Shown in pieces: positions 1 to 5,191 of a stretch of DNA of 6,259 nucleotides. The stretch is from Chitinophagaceae bacterium (GTDB taxonomy: Bacteria > Bacteroidota > Bacteroidia > Chitinophagales > Chitinophagaceae). The stretch spans positions 1 through 6,259 of the forward strand of contig PLXD01000472.1 in assembly GCA_003151295.1 (NCBI GenBank), in the 5' to 3' direction. A program made the position numbers and the translations under genes. Every line of letters begins with the position of its first letter. Positions within the stretch are counted from its first letter, which is position 1. The notes below the pieces were generated by a model. It was given only the letters and a program-made list of their open reading frames with translations, was not told the origin of the DNA and ran no database searches.

Positions 1-1
1 G

Positions 2-775
2 ATCCTCCTGCAGACGAGGCTATTCCAGGTCGATGTGTCCACCACCCCTTCGATCCCGCCCGTCGCGGGTGACACGGCCTGGGCCGCCTGGCACCCGGAC
101 TTTGCATTCTATGACGTCGTCATTCAAAATACGAACAATATCGAAAATCCCAGGTTCCGCTGGCCCCGGCCGGTAGAGATAGCATTGGAAACATATGTCA
201 GCAGAGGTGGGGGATTGTATATCCTCCATTCAGCCAATAACGCATTTCCGCACTGGAAAGAATATGACCGCATGATCGGCCTGGGCTGGCGCTCCAAAGA
301 GACCGGCTACGCCCTGGAGATCGATGACAAGGGCCGGATCCTGCGCATCCCCCCTGGACAGGGCGAATCCACCAATCACGGGGACAGAACAGACGCCACC
401 CTCCGAATCCTGCACCGTCACCCGATCAACAAGGGATTTCCCGACCAATGGAAAACAGCTTCCATGGAGATCTACCGCTTCGCCCGTGGCCCCGCCAAAC
501 ACATGGAAGTCCTCTCCTATGCCTACGATTCCGCCAGCCATACAAACTGGCCCGTGGAATGGATTGTCAAATACGGAAAGGGCCGGGTTTACAATTCCAG
601 CATGGACCATCTTTGGAAGGACCAAACCTTCCCTATCAGTTATAAATCCATTGATTTCCAAACGATTGTGGTTCGTGTGACCGAATGGCTGGGCACCGGA
701 AGCGTGAGCTTCCCCATACCGGCGGATTTCCCTACCCGGGACTCGATCCGCACCCGCGAATGGGAATCAAAATAA
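2..775 (+). CDS. ThuA-like domain protein, 5'-truncated by the window edge
   Basis: This is the C-terminal 257 residues of a ThuA-like (trehalose-utilisation family) protein, a class I glutamine-amidotransferase-like fold whose biochemical role is generally unproven. The frame is open to the left edge, and the residues before the GTG at 35 (a stretch ending LFQVDV) fit the first strands of the domain, so the real start lies upstream. Counting from nucleotide 2, family-like segments are a GGGLYILH stretch at about residues 69-76 (turn after the central strand), HPINKGFPDQW at 140-150, and PVEW...GKGRVY...H at about 184-203, near the end of the ThuA fold. The tail (PADFPTRDSIRTREWESK) is polar and looks like a terminal extension. 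ThuA proteins are often linked to sugar metabolism in Bacteroidota, but nothing here names a substrate. A terminator-like hairpin overlaps its stop codon, suggesting it ends a transcription unit. The family call is fairly secure; the function is unknown. Confidence 0.85.
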   Translation: MLLQTRLFQVDVSTTPSIPPVAGDTAWAAWHPDFAFYDVVIQNTNNIENPRFRWPRPVEIALETYVSRGGGLYILHSANNAFPHWKEYDRMIGLGWRSKETGYALEIDDKGRILRIPPGQGESTNHGDRTDATLRILHRHPINKGFPDQWKTASMEIYRFARGPAKHMEVLSYAYDSASHTNWPVEWIVKYGKGRVYNSSMDHLWKDQTFPISYKSIDFQTIVVRVTEWLGTGSVSFPIPADFPTRDSIRTREWESK

Positions 776-808
776 GGCCTTGCCGCCGCAATTATTTTGG
801 GTCTTTTT
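769..808 (+). terminator. Putative intrinsic terminator after the ThuA-like gene
   Basis: An outer stem AAAATAA (769-775) / TTATTTT (792-798) encloses an inner stem TTGC (780-783) / GCAA (788-791) with a CGCC loop. The four bases GGCC (776-779) are left as a bulge. A run of five T follows at 804-808. The left arm contains the TAA stop codon. The stem is A/T-rich and the T-tract sits five bases past it, so this is a plausible but weak rho-independent terminator. Because the outer arms are A- and T-rich it could work in either direction. Confidence 0.45.
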
Positions 809-889
809 CGTTTACACAACACCCTCATAATATGTCTATTGAATAAAATTCGACCCTCAGATTTCTAATTTTTTGATTATTAACTATTT

Positions 890-1639
890 ATGAAATTGAT
901 GCCGTTTTTATTCCGGAAAGGAAAGGGGGTTTTCATCGTTATTTTATTTTGTACCTGCTGGGGATTGGCCCCGGAAGCTTCCGCCCAATTGAGGGATGGC
1001 GTCAACCTGCCGGACCACGACGATAAATTTTATCACCTGGGCCTCGCCCTGATTTATAATTCTTCGCACCTCCAGGTGAGCGCCCATCCCCAGTTCCTGA
1101 AAAGCGACACGGTATTGTCCATCAACCCGTTAAACACGGGTGGCTTCGGGGTGGCGGGCATGCATACCCTGACATTCAGCAAGCACTGGGAGTTCAGGGT
1201 CGTCTTCCCCGAGCTGCAGTTCTCCTATAGAAACCTCGAATACCATATCAATTACCCCGCTTCTGGCGAACAACCGGTCTCGACCAAACGCATAGAATCA
1301 ATCCTGCTGGGCTTCCCCTTGCAGGCCAAATTCCTTTCGGACCGCATCGATAATTTCAAGGTGTATATGCTCGGGGGGTTCAACTACCAGTATGATCTCG
1401 CTTCCAATGCCTCTGCCCGCAAGGCCCAGGACCTGGTGAAGCTGCAGCCGACCAATTTCAGCTTTGAGGCCGGACTGGGATTCCAGTTTTTCTTCCCGGT
1501 CTTCATCCTCTCCCCCGAGTTGAAATTCAGCGACGGCCTCATGAATATCCATGCCCGCGATCCGAACCTGAAATACTCTAATGTCATCGACAAGCTGAAG
1601 TCACGCATGATCGTGTTCTCCCTGATCTTCGAGGGATAA
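890..1639 (+). CDS. porT: PorT, type IX secretion system outer-membrane protein
   Basis: This encodes a 249-residue outer-membrane beta-barrel protein of the PorT family, required in gliding and proteolytic Bacteroidota for type IX secretion of C-terminal-signal cargo proteins. Residues 1-32 form a signal peptide: a basic start (KLMPFLFRKGKG), a hydrophobic core at 14-26 and a signal peptidase I site ASA|Q after residue 32. The mature part alternates strands and turns as in an eight-stranded barrel. Family-typical stretches are VLSINP (75-80), FSYRNLEYH (111-119), RIESILLGFPLQ (134-145), YMLGGFNYQYDLAS (159-172), FEAGLGFQFFFP (192-203) and SPELKFSDGL (208-217). The C-terminus (IDKLKSRMIVFSLIFEG) has the expected terminal strand rich in aromatic and aliphatic residues. 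Length agrees with known PorT (about 240). The ATG at 890 has no Shine-Dalgarno sequence, only an A/T-rich leader. The 114-base gap upstream (776-889) holds the preceding terminator and AT-rich sequence in which I found no clear TAnnTTTG promoter. Confidence 0.88.
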   Translation: MKLMPFLFRKGKGVFIVILFCTCWGLAPEASAQLRDGVNLPDHDDKFYHLGLALIYNSSHLQVSAHPQFLKSDTVLSINPLNTGGFGVAGMHTLTFSKHWEFRVVFPELQFSYRNLEYHINYPASGEQPVSTKRIESILLGFPLQAKFLSDRIDNFKVYMLGGFNYQYDLASNASARKAQDLVKLQPTNFSFEAGLGFQFFFPVFILSPELKFSDGLMNIHARDPNLKYSNVIDKLKSRMIVFSLIFEG

Positions 1640-1640
1640 C

Positions 1641-1814
1641 CGAGCGAAGCGAAGGTTAGGAACGAGAGAAAGCGAGGAACGAAGCTTTGACGAAGTTCGG
1701 AGCGAAGCGTACCCGAGCAAAGCGAAGGGTAGGACTGAGAAGGACCAAGGAACGACGGTCCGACGAAAGTCGCAGGAACGAGGAAAAGCGAGGGACGAAG
1801 CTTTGACGAAGTTC
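1641..1814. repeat. Purine-rich GAAGCGAAG/GACGAAG intergenic repeat between convergent genes
   Basis: The whole gap between the stop codons of porT and the Wzi-like gene is G+A-rich on the + strand and built from two related passages. A 41-base unit at 1658-1698 recurs at 1774-1814 with 3 mismatches (116-base offset); each copy ends in ACGAAGCTTTGACGAAGTTC. A 21-base unit at 1641-1661 (starting CGAGCGAAGCGAAGG) recurs at 1714-1734 with 2 mismatches. A further GGAGCGAAGCG lies at 1699-1709. The sequence starts two bases after the porT stop (1637-1639), and its last base is the first + strand base of the opposing gene's stop codon. It has stop codons in all useful frames and no coding character. 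It may be a dispersed intergenic repeat family of the host genome, or a degenerate tandem duplication. No T-tract supports an ordinary terminator. Confidence 0.75.
1761..1772 (+). other. Small hairpin with GAAA tetraloop inside the repeat
   Basis: CGAC (1761-1764) and GTCG (1769-1772) pair perfectly around GAAA, a GNRA-type loop if read as + strand RNA. A competing stem GGACC (1742-1746) / GGTCC (1757-1761) overlaps it by one base. This is the best local structure in the repeat region. With only four base pairs it could be chance, and no function is assigned. Confidence 0.3.
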
Positions 1815-3538
1815 TAATAATCATACTGCCTGCGGAACATATTCATCCGGATCCCCGCCGTGATCGTCGTCGAGTTGGAAGACTTGTAAACCCCGCTGGG
1901 GTCGTTCACGGAATATTTCCGGTACATCGCCGATAACTCGAGGAAGAGGTTCTCCCTGCACTCCCACGAAACCAGCCCGGAGATATTGATGCATTTGGCC
2001 GGGATGCCACTGCCGATACTGAAGCCGTAATCGCGCGGGCGGGTATTGTAATTCTCTAAGATATTGCTGCCGAAGTTCACCCCTGCGGAATCCACTCCCT
2101 GCTTGTAATAGATGATCTTACCTTCCACGTTCCATCGATAGGCGGGCTGGTAGCGCGCGATCGCGATGACCTCCCCGAAATTGGCGCCCAGCGGATGGGC
2201 CATAGGCTGGTTGTAATGGGAAAAGCTCGATACGGAATCGCTATGCGCATACGTGTAGGGACGCACGATATTCGTCTCCAGCTGCAGGTCCAGGTTCTTC
2301 AACCCGAAGGCATTGATATATTTGGCGCCGAGCTGCAAACCCTGCTTGTTGCCCCACCAACCGCAGGAATAATGGCGGATCTGGTCCAGCACGAACTCGT
2401 CGATGATCAGTTGCCCGTAGAACTGGAACGAATGAGCGATATTGGCCTTGAAGTCCAGCCCTGCTGTCGTCTTGTCGGGACTGCCATTCTCTTGCTGGGC
2501 GGCGACCAGGAAGATCACCGGGTTCAGGTAAGAGAAATCGAAATACTGGGCTCGGCTGTAAACGATGTTCTCGTATAAGCCCAGGTTAAGCCATTTGGTG
2601 GCATCGAAACTCAGGTGATGGACGACCGCGTATTTCTTCGGGTATTCATAATCGCCCAGGGCATGCTGACTGACCAGCTCCATGAAAATATTCTGGTAGT
2701 TGAACTTCCAGATATGGGTATTGAGTTTCAGGAACGTGTAAGGAGCGGCATTGTCGGAGAGGAACAGGCTGCGATAGCCGTTGCCTATAAAATTCTTGTC
2801 GTAGCCGAACTGTACGCTGAAATATTTCCAGACATCGAAATAGATCGAGCCACGTGCATCGAAATAGTCCACCGCCGTCGTCTTGAAGGGCTTATAATAA
2901 CCGGCGCCCGGTACGGCGGAGAACTCGGAGATCCGGTCCATCACGAATTGAGGTCCGCGCTCCTGGTTGTCTGTGAGATAAGTAGAGAAGCCCAAATGAG
3001 GGCCGATCTGTCCCCGCAGGGTGACCCCCTTCGAATTGAGGAATACCGTTTGGTCATTCCCGCTCTCCTTGGATTGCAGCTGCTGGATCACCGGATCGAC
3101 GGTCAGGAAAAAATCCTTGTCCCGCACCAGCACGAAGTTGGCTTGGGTCGTATAAAAAGTATTAAAAATAGGATGTTTGCTTTTAAATGCCGATTGATCG
3201 CCCGGCGCCCACTCACTGTTGTTCATCAACAGCTCCTGCAGGCTGGACTGGTCCACCTTCGAGAAACTGTAACGCGCCGATGCGCCGGAAGCGATGCGGA
3301 AAGAATCCGCCTGCGCAGCCGATTGGGCGGCAAGCTTTCGGCTGATGGGCTTGGCCGCCGTGAGATTCAGGTCATGGTTCTTCTGCTCCAGGATCTCCAG
3401 CCTGTCCATGAAATGATCGAATTTTGAGCCCTCCGGCATCGTCGTCGATTGAGCAAAACCGGTCGCGGGTAAAAGACCCGGTAGAATAAGCCCCAAAATT
3501 ATACAGTCTCTTAGCAGGGTTTTAATAAATTGCGTCAT
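1814..3538 (-). CDS. Wzi/RemB-like outer-membrane beta-barrel protein
   Basis: This encodes a 574-residue outer-membrane protein of the capsule-assembly Wzi superfamily; Bacteroidota members are often annotated as Wzi-family or as gliding protein RemB. Residues 1-29 are a signal peptide (hydrophobic core about 12-23, cleavage near GFA|Q). Residues 30-115 are a polar, charged linker that E. coli Wzi (about 480 residues) lacks. The barrel follows, with many amphipathic strands ending in aromatic residues. The family-type core is at 244-264 (FGYDKNFIGNGYRS then LFLSDNA), with YLNPVIFL at 337-344 and HYNQPMAHPLGANFGE at 441-456. The C-terminus (ITAGIRMNMF) is a plausible last strand. The start at 3538 has no Shine-Dalgarno sequence; an A/T-rich leader precedes it. 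The gene converges on porT across the repeat and diverges from dihydroorotase over 61 bases. Role in capsule attachment versus gliding or adhesion cannot be decided from sequence. Family call is good; exact function is uncertain. Confidence 0.78.
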   Translation of the reverse strand: MTQFIKTLLRDCIILGLILPGLLPATGFAQSTTMPEGSKFDHFMDRLEILEQKNHDLNLTAAKPISRKLAAQSAAQADSFRIASGASARYSFSKVDQSSLQELLMNNSEWAPGDQSAFKSKHPIFNTFYTTQANFVLVRDKDFFLTVDPVIQQLQSKESGNDQTVFLNSKGVTLRGQIGPHLGFSTYLTDNQERGPQFVMDRISEFSAVPGAGYYKPFKTTAVDYFDARGSIYFDVWKYFSVQFGYDKNFIGNGYRSLFLSDNAAPYTFLKLNTHIWKFNYQNIFMELVSQHALGDYEYPKKYAVVHHLSFDATKWLNLGLYENIVYSRAQYFDFSYLNPVIFLVAAQQENGSPDKTTAGLDFKANIAHSFQFYGQLIIDEFVLDQIRHYSCGWWGNKQGLQLGAKYINAFGLKNLDLQLETNIVRPYTYAHSDSVSSFSHYNQPMAHPLGANFGEVIAIARYQPAYRWNVEGKIIYYKQGVDSAGVNFGSNILENYNTRPRDYGFSIGSGIPAKCINISGLVSWECRENLFLELSAMYRKYSVNDPSGVYKSSNSTTITAGIRMNMFRRQYDY

Positions 3539-3599
3539 GTTGGTTATTGATTACAAACGGATCAGCTCAATTAATAGACTGGCAATCAAAATACAAGAT
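3539..3599. promoter_or_regulatory. Compact divergent promoter region
   Basis: Only 61 bases separate the start of the Wzi/RemB-like gene (-) from the chosen start of dihydroorotase (+), so this gap, and perhaps adjoining coding sequence, must hold both promoters. Read on the minus strand, TCCGTTTG (3554-3561) matches the Bacteroidota -7 consensus TAnnTTTG except at its second base, with a TTG 21 bases further upstream (3583-3585). That spacing is slightly long, so the match is weak. No good match was found for the + strand direction. Confidence 0.35.
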
Positions 3600-4982
3600 A
3601 TGCAAAATTACCTGATTAAAAATATTTCCATCGTCAATGAAGGCCGGATATTTCCCTCCGATCTGCTGATTCGGAATGGACGTATCGAAAAGATCGCACC
3701 CTCCATACAGGCCGCCGGGGCCACCACCGAGATCGACGGGACCGGAAAATATTTATTGCCCGGTGTGATCGACGACCAGGTACATTTCCGTGAGCCTGGG
3801 CTGACCCATAAGGCGACGATCTATAGTGAGGCGAGGGCTGCCGTGGCCGGGGGAACCACTTCCTTCATGGAAATGCCCAATACCGTGCCGCCCGTCTTCA
3901 CGCAGGAGTTGCTCGAACAGAAATACGGGATCGCTTCCCGCAGTTCCCTGGCGAACTATTCCTTCTACATGGGCACCTCCAACGACAATGCGGAAGAAGC
4001 CCTGCGGACCAATGATAAAAAAACGGAGGTCTGCGGAATAAAAATTTTCATGGGCTCTTCGACAGGCAACCTCCTCGTGGACAACTATCTCACCCTCGAC
4101 CGGCTGTTCCGTGAGAGCGAGGTGTTGATCGCCACCCATTGCGAAGACGAGAAGATCATTAAACGCAACCTGGACCGGCTCCTTGCCGAAGGCCGGCCCC
4201 TCGTACCCGCCGACCACCCGCTGATCCGGGACGAAGAAGCCTGCTTCGAATCCTCTCTGGCCGCCATCCAATTCGCACAAAAACATGGCAGCCGCCTCCA
4301 TATCTTCCATCTCTCGACGGAAAAGGAGATGCAGCTCTTCAGCAACATGCTGCCGCCCGAAGAGAAACGCATCACCGCCGAAGTATGCGTCCATCACCTG
4401 CATTTCACCAGCGATGACTATGCGCGGTTAGGCAACCGGATCAAATGCAATCCCGCCATCAAGGCCCCGCACAATCGCAAGGCCCTGTGGAAGGCCCTGC
4501 TCGACGACCGTCTCGACCTCATCGCCACCGACCACGCCCCGCATACACTCGCGGAGAAAGGCTATTATTATGATGAAGCGGGCAACCTGACTCCCCTCCC
4601 TCCGGGTGGGCTGGTGGGGGCCGCCGGCCTCCCCCTGGTCCAGCATTCCCTGTCCCTGATGTTGCACTATGTGCAGCAGGGCGCGATCAGCCTGGAGAAA
4701 TGCGTGGACAAGATGAGCCATGCCGTAGCCCGCTGCTTCCGCATCGCCGAACGAGGCTTCATCCGCGAAGGCTATTTTGCCGACCTGGTCATCGTGGATC
4801 CGAACCGGCCCTATACCGTGAATCCCGATAATATATTATATAAGTGCGGCTGGAGCCCGCTGGAAGGATTTCAGATGCCTGCTTCCGTCACCCATACTTT
4901 TGTAAACGGGCACCTGGTTTATGGAAATGGCGTATTCGATGAGTCTCAATGGGGTATGCGCTTGCGGTTTGAGGCAGTTTGA
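3600..4982 (+). CDS. pyrC: Dihydroorotase (pyrimidine biosynthesis)
   Basis: Dihydroorotase catalyses the reversible cyclisation of N-carbamoyl-L-aspartate to L-dihydroorotate, the third step of de novo UMP synthesis, in the cytoplasm. The 460-residue protein is an amidohydrolase-superfamily TIM barrel flanked by a small beta domain. Visible sites are VIDDQVHFREPG (56-67), with Gln60 where most relatives have the first His of HxH; PNT (93-95); Lys148 in CGIKIFMGSSTG, aligned with the carboxylated lysine of related amidohydrolases; His180 (IATHCE); His237 (IFHLST); RIKCNPAIK (280-288); and Asp311 (ATDHAPH), the catalytic acid/base. The C-terminal GYFADLVIVD...FVNGHLVY is the returning beta domain. 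An in-frame ATG exists at 3537, but the family begins like MQNYLIKNISIVNEG and the extra 21 residues would overlap the divergent gene's start codon, so 3600 is preferred. The loop 321-342 looks longer than in relatives I recall. The identity is very secure. Confidence 0.95.
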   Translation: MQNYLIKNISIVNEGRIFPSDLLIRNGRIEKIAPSIQAAGATTEIDGTGKYLLPGVIDDQVHFREPGLTHKATIYSEARAAVAGGTTSFMEMPNTVPPVFTQELLEQKYGIASRSSLANYSFYMGTSNDNAEEALRTNDKKTEVCGIKIFMGSSTGNLLVDNYLTLDRLFRESEVLIATHCEDEKIIKRNLDRLLAEGRPLVPADHPLIRDEEACFESSLAAIQFAQKHGSRLHIFHLSTEKEMQLFSNMLPPEEKRITAEVCVHHLHFTSDDYARLGNRIKCNPAIKAPHNRKALWKALLDDRLDLIATDHAPHTLAEKGYYYDEAGNLTPLPPGGLVGAAGLPLVQHSLSLMLHYVQQGAISLEKCVDKMSHAVARCFRIAERGFIREGYFADLVIVDPNRPYTVNPDNILYKCGWSPLEGFQMPASVTHTFVNGHLVYGNGVFDESQWGMRLRFEAV

Positions 4983-4994
4983 GACGGTTTGATT
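4965..4994 (+). repeat. Three 10-bp tandem repeats across the dihydroorotase stop codon
   Basis: CGGTTTGAGG (4965-4974), CAGTTTGAGA (4975-4984) and CGGTTTGATT (4985-4994) follow one another without gaps, sharing the core GTTTGA. A further TTGAG follows, and a related GCAGTTCGAGAC lies at 5005-5016. The TGA stop (4980-4982) is formed by the second unit. This may be replication slippage or a helically phased protein-binding array; nothing decides between them. Confidence 0.55.
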
Positions 4995-5050
4995 TGAGTC
5001 TGCAGCAGTTCGAGACAATTAAGCATGGTGCAGGAGCGGGGAAGCTATGG

Positions 5051-5058
5051 TATTTTTG
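5051..5058 (+). promoter_or_regulatory. Candidate Bacteroidota -7 promoter element
   Basis: TATTTTTG matches the Bacteroidota -7 consensus TAnnTTTG exactly. At the expected upstream distance there is only GTG (5028-5030, 20-base spacer), one base off the TTG of the -33 element. Transcription would start near 5065 and run toward the MutS-like gene, giving an untranslated leader of roughly 125 bases. The nearby palindrome adds some weight; an exact match in AT-rich sequence can also arise by chance. Confidence 0.4.
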
Positions 5059-5067
5059 GACAAAAAC

Positions 5068-5085
5068 CGATTGACTAGTCAATCG
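5068..5085. promoter_or_regulatory. Perfect 18-bp palindrome, candidate operator
   Basis: CGATTGACTAGTCAATCG is identical to its own reverse complement over all 18 bases, with no spacer. It begins 9 bases after the candidate -7 element, so it would cover the expected transcription start, a usual site for a repressor dimer. No T-run follows, and the perfect symmetry without a loop argues against a terminator. The TTGAC/GTCAA arms are reminiscent of some TetR-family operators, but no regulator gene is in the window, so the binding protein is unknown. Confidence 0.5.
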
Positions 5086-5191
5086 ACAAAACCCAAAAAA
5101 GACACACCCACCCCCCCCGCATTTAATAAAAAAACAAGCCCTAACCGATTAACGATACGGAATTCATTTCGATCAGCAACGCTCTACAATT

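Noticed and set aside
35..37. GTG at 35 as the start of the ThuA-like gene
   Set aside because: The frame is open to the left edge and the eleven codons before it encode residues that fit the ThuA fold, so the gene is truncated by the window.
1641..1814. CRISPR array
   Set aside because: Only two imperfect copies of each unit, with unequal offsets (116 and 73 bases) and purine-rich spacers resembling the repeat itself; no cas genes.
1384..1824. 146-codon open frame on the - strand running through the repeat into porT
   Set aside because: Its sequence comes from repeat DNA and porT antisense, with low-complexity translation (LSFLTFASLGYPS-like) and no conserved features.
2195..3427. Two long open frames on the + strand (2195-2578 and 2615-3427) opposite the Wzi-like gene
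   Set aside because: They lie antisense within a well-supported coding sequence and the translations have no recognisable domain or signal; they are by-products of codon use on the other strand.
3537..3599. ATG at 3537 as the dihydroorotase start
   Set aside because: It would add 21 residues not seen in the family and overlap the divergent gene's start codon; the ATG at 3600 gives the typical N-terminus.
3753..4403. 216-codon open frame on the - strand inside dihydroorotase
   Set aside because: It is fully antisense to a secure housekeeping gene, with no family resemblance.
5111..5118. Run of eight C as a phase-variation tract
   Set aside because: It lies in untranslated sequence about 75 bases before the MutS-like start and outside the candidate promoter spacer, so a length change has no obvious effect.
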